From IMG/VR virus record IMGVR_UViG_3300036857_000138, positions 1-50,004 of that record: a stretch of DNA of 50,004 nucleotides. One strand, 5' to 3'. This stretch comes from a virus. The translations under genes and the position numbers were made by a program. Position 1 is the first letter of the stretch, and every line of letters begins with the position of its first letter. The notes below the pieces were generated by a model that worked only from the letters and a program-made list of their open reading frames with translations, searched no databases and was not told the origin of the DNA. Shown here piece by piece: positions 7,090-14,170 of this stretch.

Positions 7090-7397
7090 GATGCCGGGTT
7101 CTCGCCGCTCGGCTCGGCCGCGCCGGGACCCTCGCGGGCGACCTCCCAGATTCGCATCGTCTTCGCCTTGAGCGATCGCATCTGCCAGTAGGAGACGGGG
7201 ACGGCGACGAGGGTCAGGGTGTCGCCGGGGATCGTGTCGGCGGCCTGCTCGACGGCGTCGTTCGGGTTGCCCGCCTCGAAGTCGCCGACCACGTCGTAGG
7301 TCATCCGTTGATCGCCCTCGCCGAAGGCCTCGGCGCTCGGCGGGATCGGCCGCAGGACCCGGTAGATCGTCGGTTTCTTCGTCGATTTTTCAGCCAT
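7086..7397 (-). CDS. Hypothetical protein
   Basis: 103 residues from ATG 7397, preceded by ACGGAAGGGAGTC, the standard ribosome site of this phage. The middle part (YDVVGDFEAGNPNDAVEQAA, then DTLTLVAVPVSYWQMR) looks like a compact alpha/beta domain. The start overlaps the previous gene's stop by 8 bases. No family recognised. Confidence 0.7.
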   Translation of the reverse strand: MAEKSTKKPTIYRVLRPIPPSAEAFGEGDQRMTYDVVGDFEAGNPNDAVEQAADTIPGDTLTLVAVPVSYWQMRSLKAKTMRIWEVAREGPGAAEPSGENPAS

Positions 7398-7680
7398 TGC
7401 TAGGACTCCCTTCCGTGGGGTAGAGGCCATCGGTGACGGCCCTGATCGCCGCCCGAGTCTCGGGGTCGCCGAGGTCGATCGGTTTGCGCTTGCGGGGGAT
7501 CGCCCCCCGCTCGACGAGTTTCAGTTCCTCCATGCAGCCATTGCAGACGACGACGCCGGTCCGCTGGCGCAGGGCGATCGTGTTCGTGCCGCCCTGCTCG
7601 CGGTCCTGATCCCAGCCCCGGACCCGGTGCCAGGCCGTCTTCGGGTAGAGGATCGGCTCGCTGCATCGGTCGCACTTCAC
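7390..7680 (-). CDS. Zinc-ribbon protein
   Basis: 96 residues from GTG 7680, in a GTGA overlap with the nuclease gene. C-D-R-C-S near the N-terminus and C-N-G-C-M at about 50 form a two-knuckle zinc ribbon. The C-terminal part is basic, then acidic (RKRKPIDLGDPETRAAIRAV). Likely a small nucleic-acid- or protein-binding partner within the recombination operon. Exact role unknown. Confidence 0.7.
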   Translation of the reverse strand: MKCDRCSEPILYPKTAWHRVRGWDQDREQGGTNTIALRQRTGVVVCNGCMEELKLVERGAIPRKRKPIDLGDPETRAAIRAVTDGLYPTEGSPSNG

Positions 7681-8924
7681 TTCGGGCCGACCTTCACTTT
7701 CTCGAAGCCGACCCCCTCGGTCCGCTTGTAGAAGTCGGCGGGGTTGACCTCGTCGCCGCCGAGCTTGGCCGCCTCGATCGCCTCGAAGAGGCCGGTCTTG
7801 TCGAGTTCCTCGCGCTGGGTCGGGACGAAGACGTAGGCGAGGTCGCGGCCGATCCGCACGCCCTTCTCGCCGTCGCCGAGGTCGAGGGCCTCGGGGTCGG
7901 ACTCGGCCAGCCGTTCGGCGGCTTTCTTGACTCGGCGTTTCAGGACTTTCGCCCGCTCGCCCATGAACCACGCCGACGCGGCCGCCCGCTCAAGGGCCTC
8001 GATCGAGTCAAGCTGGGCATGTTGGGCCTCGGGCCGCAGGATGCGCGGCAACGGGCAGGCGAACTCGGCCGGGCATTCGCGGCAATGCGATCCCGGCGTC
8101 GGTTGCCACTTGCCTTCGCCGAGGTTCACGTCGGTCAGCCGTTGCAGTTGCGATTCGAGGTCGAGCTTGAAGTCGAGCAGTTGCGCTCGGGTGATCACCG
8201 CGACCCGGTCGAGCAGCGACCCGGCCCGTAGGTGCCGAGGGAACGCGAGCCGGAGCTTGAACCGCTCGAAGCCGTCGCCGAGGGTCATCCCATCGGGGAA
8301 GGTCCCGAAGGCGACGAGCAGGGCGTATATCTGGGTCTGAAAGTTCCCGGCGAAGAACGGGCGGCCCTCGGGGTCGAAGGCCTGCGTCTTGAAATCGTCG
8401 GGCGGGGCGAACGAGGTTTTGTAGTCGGTGATCTCGATCGTGCCGCCGCCCACGTCCTCGGCCCGGTCGGGATGGCCTTCGATCACGTAGCCCCCGACCT
8501 CTAGCGAGATCGGCGTCTCGATGGCGATCACGGCCTCGGGGTCGAAATACTCGCCGACCGCCCAGTTGCTCACCATGTAGCGGCAGGCGTCGCGCTCGGC
8601 GGCGCTCAGTTGAAGGTTCGGGTGTTCGCGCAGGTAGTCGAGTAGCTCGTCCTTTGCGATCTCGGGCGAGTCGAGCCGCCCTTCGCCATGCTCGACCGCG
8701 AGCCGGGTCAGCCGGGCGATGACCTCGTGAACGATCGCCCCCCGGTTTAGCTCGTGGGACCCGGCCCCGGCGGCGTAGTTCAAGTAGAGCATCGCCGCCC
8801 GGTCGCATCGGTCGTGGGTCCGTAGGAACGTCTGGCTCGGTTGCCATCCCGGCGTGATCAGCGGCCGTTCGGCCTCGTCCACCGGCGGCAGGTCGCGCCA
8901 GTCGATCGTCGTCGTCTCGGTCAT
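7677..8924 (-). CDS. PD-(D/E)XK exonuclease of the Cas4/AddB type with Fe-S cysteines
   Basis: 415 residues. The nuclease core shows G-A-I-V-H-E-V (His 66), E-G-H-P-D-R (Asp 153), E-I-T-D-Y-K-T (Asp 167, Lys 169) and Q-T-Q-I-Y (Gln 196 to Tyr 200), the order seen in RecB-like and Cas4 nucleases. One early cysteine (C40) and three late ones (C281, C284, C290) match the 1+3 cysteine set that holds a 4Fe-4S cluster in Cas4, AddB and Dna2. With RecT next to it, it probably makes 3' single strands for annealing. ATG start, ATGA overlap with the gene upstream. Confidence 0.85.
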   Translation of the reverse strand: MTETTTIDWRDLPPVDEAERPLITPGWQPSQTFLRTHDRCDRAAMLYLNYAAGAGSHELNRGAIVHEVIARLTRLAVEHGEGRLDSPEIAKDELLDYLREHPNLQLSAAERDACRYMVSNWAVGEYFDPEAVIAIETPISLEVGGYVIEGHPDRAEDVGGGTIEITDYKTSFAPPDDFKTQAFDPEGRPFFAGNFQTQIYALLVAFGTFPDGMTLGDGFERFKLRLAFPRHLRAGSLLDRVAVITRAQLLDFKLDLESQLQRLTDVNLGEGKWQPTPGSHCRECPAEFACPLPRILRPEAQHAQLDSIEALERAAASAWFMGERAKVLKRRVKKAAERLAESDPEALDLGDGEKGVRIGRDLAYVFVPTQREELDKTGLFEAIEAAKLGGDEVNPADFYKRTEGVGFEKVKVGPK

Positions 8925-9127
8925 CGTGTCTCGATCCCCTCTCGCAGTCGCTCTTCGACTAGCTGGCCCTTGACGATGGCGATCGCGTTGAGCGGTGGCA
9001 CGCCGTCTGAGATCGCCGCCTCGACCGTCTCGATCACCGCCAGCGCCCCGCGCTCGAACGCCGCCGCCTCGACTTCGTGAATCGTCGCCATCAGGCCCCG
9101 GTACACCTTCGCCCTATTCGCTTTCAT
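8921..9127 (-). CDS. Small helical protein, paralogue of the 1144-1359 product
   Basis: 68 residues from ATG. The core E-V-E-A-A-A-F-E-R-G-A-L-A-V-I-E-T-V-E-A matches the family core of the 71-residue product at 1144-1359, so the phage keeps two copies in separate operons. No known motif. It lies between the nuclease and RecT genes and overlaps both neighbours. Confidence 0.7.
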   Translation of the reverse strand: MKANRAKVYRGLMATIHEVEAAAFERGALAVIETVEAAISDGVPPLNAIAIVKGQLVEERLREGIETR

Positions 9128-9305
9128 GCTCGTCCTCTCGCTCGAACTCGACCTCGACGCCGTCGCGCCTCGCGGCCGCGACCCAGTCGTCGGGTAGCCA
9201 GATACCCCCTGCGAAGGCCCAGCGCTTCCCGGCCGGGTAGGTGACGATCAGGTGATGCCCTCGGGGCGGCACTTCGACCCGGAGCCGGAGCCTAGCCGCC
9301 GCCAT
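9114..9305 (-). CDS. Small hypothetical protein
   Basis: 63 residues. Beta-type N-terminal half (ARLRLRVEVPPRGHHLIVTY) with W-A-F-A-G-G-I-W-L-P and an acidic tail (EFEREDEHESE). It overlaps both flanking genes by 14 bases. Family unknown. Confidence 0.6.
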   Translation of the reverse strand: MAAARLRLRVEVPPRGHHLIVTYPAGKRWAFAGGIWLPDDWVAAARRDGVEVEFEREDEHESE

Positions 9306-9528
9306 GCTGGGCCTCGCGCTCGGCCATCCGGGCCTCTAGTTCCTGCGCGATCGCCTCGGCCATCTGCCGCAGGGCGAAGCCCGCCTGCCGTCCGGTGAAG
9401 ACGTGATCGGCCTGTTCCTCGAAGGCCGACGCGCAGGACTCGATAGCGATCTTGACCGAGTCGAGGGCGATCTCGAAGACCGTCTCGTCGCGGCCGCCGT
9501 TACTCGGCTGGCTCGGCATCCTCGTCAC
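9292..9528 (-). CDS. Small helical protein after RecT
   Basis: Up to 78 residues. The ATG at 9528 lies 29 bases inside the RecT gene; an internal ATG at 9519 is an equally good start. Mostly one amphipathic helical domain (IALDSVKIAIESCASAFEEQ, then FALRQMAEAIAQELEARMAE). Likely a small helical bundle. Possible RecT partner by position only. Confidence 0.6.
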   Translation of the reverse strand: MTRMPSQPSNGGRDETVFEIALDSVKIAIESCASAFEEQADHVFTGRQAGFALRQMAEAIAQELEARMAEREAQHGGG

Positions 9529-10495
9529 CCCCCTCGTCCTCGCCGGTGGCGGCCTCGAAGTCGCCGATCATGCCGGAGTAGAACTCGATCCGCTCACGGT
9601 TCGACGTGAACCGCTCACCCCGCGCCACCGTCGATTTGAGATCGGCCTCGTCGAGGCGTTCGGCGAGTTCACCTTCAAGCTCGACGACCCGGCGCTCGGA
9701 CCGGAGCAGGTCGGTCATCGACGCGAGGACCGAGCGAAGGTTCGCGTGCGAGTGTTCGGCCTCCCTGATCCGGGTTTCGAGCAGCGGCCGGGCCATCCGT
9801 TTACCGCGCTTGATCACCGGGTCGAGGCCGTTGAGTTCCTCGAAGACGACCCTGATCCGCTCGCGCAGTTGCTCGGCCTCGTCGTCGGTCAACGGCGAGG
9901 GTTTGGGACCGGCGACGGCTTCGCGGAGTTCGCTCGGCTCGAACTCGGCCTCGGTGTAGAGAGGCTGCCCGACGAGAATCTCGGGGAAGTGAATGCGGGT
10001 TCCCTCGACGAGCGCCCGCCAGGTCAACATCTCGCGGGGGAACTTGACCCAGTTGTCCTTGCCGGTCAGGCCCGCCCGTTTCGCGTCCTCGATCGTCCAG
10101 TCGATCACCGGCTCAAGATCGACGCCGTCGCGGACGAAGGTGATCGACACCTTCTCGGGGGTCCGCTCGTCGATCCGGTAGTCGTAGCCGTCGCGGGATT
10201 TGATCAGCGCCGCGAGCAGCTTGCCTTCGATCACGAAGACGGTCCGCGCCCCTTCGTTGAAGGCGTGAATCCCGAGCAGGCTCGCGGTCGGCGAGAGGCC
10301 GAGGTCCATCCCGACCATCACGCGGACGGCGGCCTGCGCCGGGTCGCGGGCGTCCTCGAAGTAGCCGGAGCGGGCGAGTACGTGGCCTAGCTCGATCGCC
10401 TGCACGTAGTTCCGGCTCGGCTGGACACCGGGGGGCAGGGCTACGTCGGCCTCGGCCGGGATCGTGGCGACCTCGGCCGCCGGTGGCTCGGTCAT
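9500..10495 (-). CDS. recT: RecT-family single-strand annealing protein
   Basis: 331 residues. The N-terminal 200 residues follow the RecT pattern: an early helix (SRNYVQAIELGHVLARSGYF), then A-A-V-R-V-M-V-G-M-D-L-G-L-S-P, G-K-L-L-A-A-L-I-K and T-W-R-A-L-V-E-G-T-R-I-H-F-P. These proteins pair complementary single strands and act with an exonuclease, here probably 7677-8924. The C-terminal 130 residues are charged and coiled-coil-like, ending in an acidic tail (DEGGDEDAEPAE). ATG start with leader GGAG. Confidence 0.85.
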   Translation of the reverse strand: MTEPPAAEVATIPAEADVALPPGVQPSRNYVQAIELGHVLARSGYFEDARDPAQAAVRVMVGMDLGLSPTASLLGIHAFNEGARTVFVIEGKLLAALIKSRDGYDYRIDERTPEKVSITFVRDGVDLEPVIDWTIEDAKRAGLTGKDNWVKFPREMLTWRALVEGTRIHFPEILVGQPLYTEAEFEPSELREAVAGPKPSPLTDDEAEQLRERIRVVFEELNGLDPVIKRGKRMARPLLETRIREAEHSHANLRSVLASMTDLLRSERRVVELEGELAERLDEADLKSTVARGERFTSNRERIEFYSGMIGDFEAATGEDEGGDEDAEPAE

Positions 10496-10559
10496 ATCGA
10501 CTCCATTCAGTTGCGGATCAGAACTCCAACGGGGCGAGCCTATCGGCTCGGCCGGACGG

Positions 10560-10712
10560 CTACCCGACCGCGATGATCGCCGCGATCGTCAGGAAGACCG
10601 AGAGGATCGCCAGGGCGACGAGGGTCACGACGATCGCCGTCACCCCGACCCGGAAGGCCAGCCGGTAGAAGTCGCCGTCACGCTCGTCGTCTGGGATCAC
10701 CGGCCCCGCCAT
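10560..10712 (-). CDS. Small single-span membrane protein
   Basis: 50 residues from ATG 10712: an acidic head (IPDDERDGDFYRL), then one long hydrophobic segment (VTAIVVTLVALAILSVFLTI). It overlaps another tiny membrane protein gene (10697-10771) by 16 bases. The two resemble a phage membrane pair. They are far from the lysis genes, so a holin role is only a guess. Confidence 0.6.
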   Translation of the reverse strand: MAGPVIPDDERDGDFYRLAFRVGVTAIVVTLVALAILSVFLTIAAIIAVG

Positions 10713-10771
10713 GCCGCCCAGACTATGTAACCGAGGACGAAGGTCAACGCCGCCAGCAGGACCCAGACCAC
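10697..10771 (-). CDS. 24-residue membrane microprotein
   Basis: GTG at 10771 overlaps the upstream stop in the string TAGTG. After the initiator the product is almost all hydrophobic (VWVLLAALTFVLGYIVWAAW) and ends in a basic G-R, a minimal single-span membrane peptide. The position between two genes with overlapping ends, and the lack of another reading of this stretch, support it. Confidence 0.5.
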   Translation of the reverse strand: MVWVLLAALTFVLGYIVWAAWRGR

Positions 10772-11244
10772 TAACGGCCCTTGCCGTTCCGACGTTTCTT
10801 GAACAGGGCCGGGTCGCGCCAGCCATCGGTGAACTCGCGCTTGAACGTCCGCCGGGTCAGGTGGGCGGCCTGCCGACTGCCGCGAGGGGCGGCTTTGGCG
10901 ACGAGGTCGGTGACGCGGACCCGCTGGGACTCGCTCAAGTCGGCGAGGGTCTGCTGCACCCCTTTCGCCAGCGCCCGGCCGAGGACGAGGTCGGTCCCGG
11001 TCGGGTTGAGCCGCCAGTACAACTGCCCCTCGAAAACGCCTTTTTCGACGAGGCCGTAGCGGTAGGACCACGCGCACCGCGAGCCGACGCATTGATTTGC
11101 GAAGGCGTCGGCCGTCTCAACGTCGAGGCCGATCTGCTTGGCGATCTCTTCCGAGGTCGCCCAGCCGTCGTCGTCACCGGCGTCGTTCATCGCGTGCAGG
11201 AACTCGAAGTCGCTCATAGATTCGAGCGTCACGTTCGACGGCAT
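10771..11244 (-). CDS. Winged-helix-like DNA-associated protein
   Basis: 157 residues. Residues 25-60 (DGWATSEEIAKQIGLDVETADAFANQCV) read as a helix-turn-helix, followed by a wing-like strand pair (GQLYWRLNPTG). The C-terminal third is basic (RRTFKREFTDGWRDPALFKKRR). Encoded directly behind another wHTH protein (11244-11672). Probably a transcription factor or replication accessory; no closer family. Confidence 0.65.
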   Translation of the reverse strand: MPSNVTLESMSDFEFLHAMNDAGDDDGWATSEEIAKQIGLDVETADAFANQCVGSRCAWSYRYGLVEKGVFEGQLYWRLNPTGTDLVLGRALAKGVQQTLADLSESQRVRVTDLVAKAAPRGSRQAAHLTRRTFKREFTDGWRDPALFKKRRNGKGR

Positions 11245-11672
11245 CAGGACGCCTCGACGGCCCGGTAGTAGTTCGCCTGCCCGCGTTTGCCGACGAGCCG
11301 GACCTCGCCCGTCTCACGTAGCCGGACGATCGCTTTGTTGGCGGTCGCTTCGGCGACCCCCATCGCCTCGCGCAAGTCGGCGTTGCGGAACTCGTCGTCG
11401 CGCAGGGCCGGGGTCGTCTCGATCGCCTCGCGTGCGCGGTCGAGCATTTCCTCGCTGATCGAGCCGGGGTCTTTCCCGGTCCTCGGCTTCGAGCCGTTCG
11501 TCTTCGCCTCGGGCCGCTCGATCAGGCCGCCGTCGATCAGCAGCTTCTCGACGATTTTGCGCTCTTGCTTCGCCTCGGCGAGTTCCTCTTCGAGGTCGGA
11601 GACGATGCCGTCCATCTTCTCTTTCTCGTCGAGCAGCGGTTGCAGGGTTCGGCGGATCAGGTCCGTCGTCAT
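11244..11672 (-). CDS. Coiled-coil plus winged-helix regulator
   Basis: 142 residues. The first 45 form a coiled coil (DEKEKMDGIVSDLEEELAEA, then KQERKIVEKLL). A linker follows, then a winged helix at 75-140: D-D-E-F-R-N-A-D-L-R-E-A-M-G-V-A-E-A-T-A-N-K-A-I, then a wing ending Y-Y-R-A. A dimeric DNA-binding protein is likely, and it is a candidate for the factor that reads the 16-bp palindromes. Its own promoter carries a variant of that palindrome (11727-11742). Confidence 0.7.
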   Translation of the reverse strand: MTTDLIRRTLQPLLDEKEKMDGIVSDLEEELAEAKQERKIVEKLLIDGGLIERPEAKTNGSKPRTGKDPGSISEEMLDRAREAIETTPALRDDEFRNADLREAMGVAEATANKAIVRLRETGEVRLVGKRGQANYYRAVEAS

Positions 11673-11694
11673 TTTCTAGCCTCCATATTTCGGA

Positions 11695-12162
11695 TCAGAT
11701 ACCAACGTGCAGCAGACTACCTTTTCGTTGCCGGTCGTCACCCCCTGCCTCGCTCGGGAACCGATCGTCTAGCTGGGACTCTAAGCCCCAGTCCCCGGCC
11801 CACTCGACCGCCGAGGCCGGGGCCAGGTGGCGGGGGATGACCAGCGAGGGCGTCAGGTGCCGGTCAAATCGTCGGTGATGGCCCTCGCATCCGGGGATCG
11901 CCAGCCGGGGGTCCCACGCCGCGAGGTCGAGTAGCTCGTCGTCACGGTCCGGCAGCAGGGCATAGAGGGCGTTGCGGACCCGCTGCTCGTTGACCGCGTG
12001 ACAGATTTCGAGCCGCCCCTCGCAGGGCCGCCGGAGCGGGTCGTAGCGGCCCAGCCAGCAGGCCGAGCCGCGCCGCCCGACATGTTGCGCCCGTTCGATC
12101 CCAGCGGCGTAGAACGAGGCGTAGAGGTCGGTCAGCCAGACGACCCGCGAGCGCCGCGTCAC
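11695..12162 (-). CDS. HNH-like endonuclease
   Basis: 155 residues from GTG 12162. The pattern is C-W-L-G-R, C-E-G-R-L-E-I-C-H, N-A-L and then P-G-C-E-G-H-H-R-R-F-D: cysteine pairs for a structural zinc around a His/Asn/His core, as in actinophage HNH nucleases. The start is preceded by a 15-codon frame ending in the overlap GTGA. HNH proteins near terminases help packaging, but this one lies in the accessory region, so a homing or recombination role is also possible. Confidence 0.65.
   Translation of the reverse strand: MTRRSRVVWLTDLYASFYAAGIERAQHVGRRGSACWLGRYDPLRRPCEGRLEICHAVNEQRVRNALYALLPDRDDELLDLAAWDPRLAIPGCEGHHRRFDRHLTPSLVIPRHLAPASAVEWAGDWGLESQLDDRFPSEAGGDDRQRKGSLLHVGI
11714..11742 (-). 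promoter_or_regulatory. Promoter J: operator variant and -10 box for the coiled-coil regulator
   Basis: GTTGCCGGTCGTCACC (11727-11742, read on plus) is a variant of the operator, overlapping the 3' end of the HNH-like gene. TAGTCT (11714-11719) is the probable -10 box, 16 bases from GTGACG on the minus strand. A degenerate start element (ATCTGATCC) follows before GGAGG and the ATG at 11672. It may mediate feedback on the regulator gene. Confidence 0.5.
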
Positions 12163-12206
12163 CGCCGGAACCCCGGCCGCAGGACGTGCAGCAGGAACCG
12201 GGTCAC
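12159..12206 (-). CDS. 15-codon micro-ORF between two GTGA overlaps
   Basis: GTG at 12206 overlaps the previous stop, and its own TGA overlaps the GTG of the HNH-like gene. The product would be MTRFLLHVLRPGFRR. Both junctions have the same 4-base overlap used throughout this phage, so ribosomes finishing the upstream gene could pass through it. It may serve only as a translational bridge. Confidence 0.35.
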   Translation of the reverse strand: MTRFLLHVLRPGFRR

Positions 12207-12298
12207 GGACACCGGCCACCGATCACGAGCGAGCCGATCAGGATGCCGGGGGCGACTCCGAAGAGGAACCCGAGGGCGAAGAGTTCCGCCGTCCTCAA
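12203..12298 (-). CDS. 31-residue membrane microprotein with TTG start
   Basis: TTG at 12298 overlaps the stop of the upstream gene as TTGA, the same junction as at 38358 and 46130. After MRTAEL comes a hydrophobic span (FALGFLFGVAPGILIGSLVI), then a polar end with one Cys. Single-span membrane peptide. Function unknown. Confidence 0.5.
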   Translation of the reverse strand: MRTAELFALGFLFGVAPGILIGSLVIGGRCP

Positions 12299-12579
12299 GG
12301 CCCGGCCCCGAGGTCGGTCCCGGTCCGGGCCGCGAAGGCCCGCGCCGCCGCGAGGAAGAGGTCGAGGCTCGTCTCGGCGATCACGTAGCGGGGCGAGCCG
12401 CCGACCGTCCCGAGGTCGAGGCCGATCGCTATCGAGGCCTTGCCCGACTGCATCCCGCCCTCGACGAGGGCGACCTTGATCGGCGGGGCGTCGGCCCCCA
12501 GATGGATCAGGTCCTTGCCCTCGACCTCGTCGGTGAAGGCCCGGTCCGGCTCAAGGACGATCGTCATCACCGGGGTCAT
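12295..12579 (-). CDS. Hypothetical protein
   Basis: 94 residues; two possible ATG starts four codons apart. Beta-rich N-terminal part (MTIVLEPDRAFTDEVEGKDL) and helical C-terminal part (SLDLFLAAARAFAARTG). Followed by a tiny membrane protein through a TTGA overlap. Not recognised. Confidence 0.65.
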   Translation of the reverse strand: MTPVMTIVLEPDRAFTDEVEGKDLIHLGADAPPIKVALVEGGMQSGKASIAIGLDLGTVGGSPRYVIAETSLDLFLAAARAFAARTGTDLGAGP

Positions 12580-12833
12580 CCGTCTTCGCCCTCGATCGGG
12601 ACGTGACGGCGCGGGACCTTGCCGCCCGTATGCTCGGCCTCGATCACTTCGATCTGTGGGTTGATCTCGCCGATCACTTCGCAGACCTCGCGGATCGCCC
12701 GCCGGGTGTCGGTCACGTCGCGGTGAGACTCGCCCGAGGCGATGATCGCGCCGTTGCGAGCCTTGAGTCGCCAGCGCCAGGGTTCGCCGCTGCCGGACTC
12801 GTCGTTGTAGATGACGAACTTGCCCCTCACCAT
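12576..12833 (-). CDS. DUF1508 (YegP-like) domain protein
   Basis: 85 residues. Residues 3-50 match the small YegP/HVO_2922 fold: G-K-F-V-I-Y-N-D-E-S-G, then W-R-W-R-L-K-A-R-N-G-A-I-I-A-S-G-E-S, then a helix (RRAIREVCEVIGEI). Such domains occur alone in bacteria and archaea and have no firmly known function. Finding one in an accessory operon of a phage is unusual but the match is good. Confidence 0.75.
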   Translation of the reverse strand: MVRGKFVIYNDESGSGEPWRWRLKARNGAIIASGESHRDVTDTRRAIREVCEVIGEINPQIEVIEAEHTGGKVPRRHVPIEGEDG

Positions 12834-13027
12834 GTCACCGCCTCGGGGACGGTCTGGGCCTCGGCCTCGACGACCTCCCAGTTCTCGCCGGGGATCGCGC
12901 TGACCCGTTCCGCCGAGGCCCGAGCGATGACGATCGCTTCGCTCGCGTCGAGCGCGAGGATTTCGTCGTAGCTCAGTTTGAGCGCGGCGTGTCGGAGTCG
13001 GACCCGGAAGAGTTGCCGGTCGGTCAT
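12827..13027 (-). CDS. Small hypothetical protein
   Basis: 66 residues from ATG 13027 (ATGA overlap with the Cys-rich gene). Pattern of strand (QLFRVRLRHAALKLSYDEIL), helix (ASEAIVIARASAERV) and W-E-V-V-E-A-E-A. Family unknown. Confidence 0.65.
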   Translation of the reverse strand: MTDRQLFRVRLRHAALKLSYDEILALDASEAIVIARASAERVSAIPGENWEVVEAEAQTVPEAVTW

Positions 13028-13287
13028 CGGCCCATCCTCCCGGCGTAGTGATCCTCGTCCTGCTCGGTGCCCCAGCCGACTTCGTCGCCGTACTGGTCGT
13101 ACTCGACGCAGGTGCAGCCCTCTTCGTGGCATTCGGACTCGTGCAGGGTGACGCCGGGGCCGGGCATCGCCTCGTCGTCTTGGTAGTGCTGATCGGCTTC
13201 GTGGCCGCAGTTGCCGCACGACGGGTAGCCGACGATCTCCGGCTCGTTGCCCGTAACGCCGGGCGGGTAGTTGCTTAGACCTGCCAT
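13024..13287 (-). CDS. Cysteine-rich zinc-binding protein
   Basis: 87 residues. C-G-N-C-G-H and C-H-E-E-G-C-T-C, with several His residues, suggest one or two zinc sites. The protein is acidic. First gene after promoter C; its ATG lies inside a 14-codon leader ORF that starts at the predicted transcript start. It is followed by several small genes down to 11695. Confidence 0.7.
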   Translation of the reverse strand: MAGLSNYPPGVTGNEPEIVGYPSCGNCGHEADQHYQDDEAMPGPGVTLHESECHEEGCTCVEYDQYGDEVGWGTEQDEDHYAGRMGR

Positions 13288-13319
13288 CTGCTTTGCCTCC
13301 TAGTTCGTGGGTCAATCAC
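13275..13319 (-). CDS. Leader mini-ORF C (MIDP type, 14 codons)
   Basis: GTG ATT GAC CCA at 13319 opens MIDPRTRRQSRWQV, which ends 10 codons-worth of overlap past the upstream region, 13 bases into the Cys-rich gene in another frame. The GTG sits 8 bases after TATACT (13328-13333), so a leaderless transcript would begin at or beside it. Its stop past the downstream ATG would let ribosomes move back a few bases and restart. Confidence 0.4.
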   Translation of the reverse strand: MIDPRTRRQSRWQV

Positions 13320-13358
13320 CGGCCGAGAGTATAGACGACCGAGTTGCCGTTGAGCAAC
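13317..13358 (-). promoter_or_regulatory. Promoter C: operator variant, TATACT -10 box and GTG transcript start
   Basis: GTTGCCGTTGAGCAAC (13343-13358) keeps both palindrome arms with a changed centre. TATACT (13328-13333) is the best -10 match in the set. GTGATTGACCC begins 8 bases later. It drives the operon from 13287 leftwards. Confidence 0.7.
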
Positions 13359-13381
13359 CCGGCCGCCTACCTTGCGATCCG

Positions 13382-13699
13382 CTACTGCCCGGCCGACTCT
13401 AGCGCGGCGAAGCAGGCCCGGAAGATCGAGCCTCGCCCCTGATAGTGCCGCCAGCGGTCGTCGTCGGGGGCGAACCGCCGGGCCAGCGCTTCGGCGGCCT
13501 GCCAGCCGTTGAAGAGCCGCTCGGCCGGGTCGGCTTGCAGGTGCCCGCCGAGGCCTCGGGCCTTGATCATCCCGACGATTTCCTCGGGCGTATGGGTCAG
13601 GACTCCGCTCGTGTCGAACTCGCACTCGTCGAGCATCTTCGCGTCGTAGATGCCGTGTGAGTCGAGGTCGATCAGGAACGCGGTCGGTTGCTTATACAT
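13382..13699 (-). CDS. Hypothetical protein
   Basis: 105 residues from ATG 13699. Starts MYKQPTAFLIDLDSHGIY, a strand ending in acidic residues, then helical segments (HTPEEIVGMIKARGLGG, AAEALARRFA). An HAD-like start (DLDSHG) came to mind but the rest of that motif set is missing. Start preceded by GAAAGGTG. Family unknown. Confidence 0.65.
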   Translation of the reverse strand: MYKQPTAFLIDLDSHGIYDAKMLDECEFDTSGVLTHTPEEIVGMIKARGLGGHLQADPAERLFNGWQAAEALARRFAPDDDRWRHYQGRGSIFRACFAALESAGQ

Positions 13700-13868
13700 G
13701 GTCAGTCACCTTTCGTTCGAGTCGGGCGGCGGCCTTCGCCGCCCCCGCCTTCGACCGGTACCCGTACTGGACGCACCGATCGAAAGTCTGGCCGGGTCGC
13801 CGCTGGCGGTCGCAGACGACCCAGTAGTTCATCGCCTCTAGGTAGTGGGGGTAGAACCGGCCGGTCAC
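13692..13868 (-). CDS. Small hypothetical protein
   Basis: 58 residues from GTG 13868 in a GTGA overlap. Aromatic-rich (RFYPHYLEAMNYWVVCDR), with two cysteines and a basic, Ala-rich C-terminal helix (SKAGAAKAAARLERK). Not recognised. Confidence 0.6.
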   Translation of the reverse strand: MTGRFYPHYLEAMNYWVVCDRQRRPGQTFDRCVQYGYRSKAGAAKAAARLERKVTDHV

Positions 13869-14092
13869 GCGGCCGCCCTCCGACTCCGCTGTTGCGCTCC
13901 GAGCAGACGCCGAGCGCAGGCCGTCAGGTCTGGGTCGCGGACGGGTTCGTCGTCGCGGTAGAACCTCCACCGGCCGAGTCGGTAGTACACCCCGACCTCT
14001 TCGTCGAGGTCACGGTCGAGGACGCGGGCGAGTCTGTACCCGCGCTGTTCTACACGGACGCCGCGATAGCGCTGCTGCTTCCTGCGTTTCAT
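13865..14092 (-). CDS. Small basic protein
   Basis: 75 residues, very Arg-rich (MKRRKQQRYRGVRVEQRGYR), with Y-Y-R-L-G-R-W-R-F-Y in the middle and a helical end. Likely to contact nucleic acid. Its ATG overlaps the stop of a 10-codon leader ORF as ATGA, which implies translational coupling. Confidence 0.65.
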   Translation of the reverse strand: MKRRKQQRYRGVRVEQRGYRLARVLDRDLDEEVGVYYRLGRWRFYRDDEPVRDPDLTACARRLLGAQQRSRRAAA

Positions 14093-14121
14093 ACTGTTTC
14101 ACCTTCCGTTGGATCAATCAC
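14089..14121 (-). CDS. Leader mini-ORF D (MIDPTEGETV)
   Basis: GTG ATT GAT CCA ACG GAA GGT GAA ACA GTA TGA. The TGA overlaps the ATG of the next gene by the same ATGA used between full genes in this phage. The internal GGAAGGTGA doubles as the ribosome site for that ATG. This is the clearest case for translation of the MIDP frame as a separate peptide. Confidence 0.45.
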   Translation of the reverse strand: MIDPTEGETV

Positions 14122-14170
14122 TTCACACTTCACACTTACACACACATTCTATCGAACGGGTCAAACCGGA

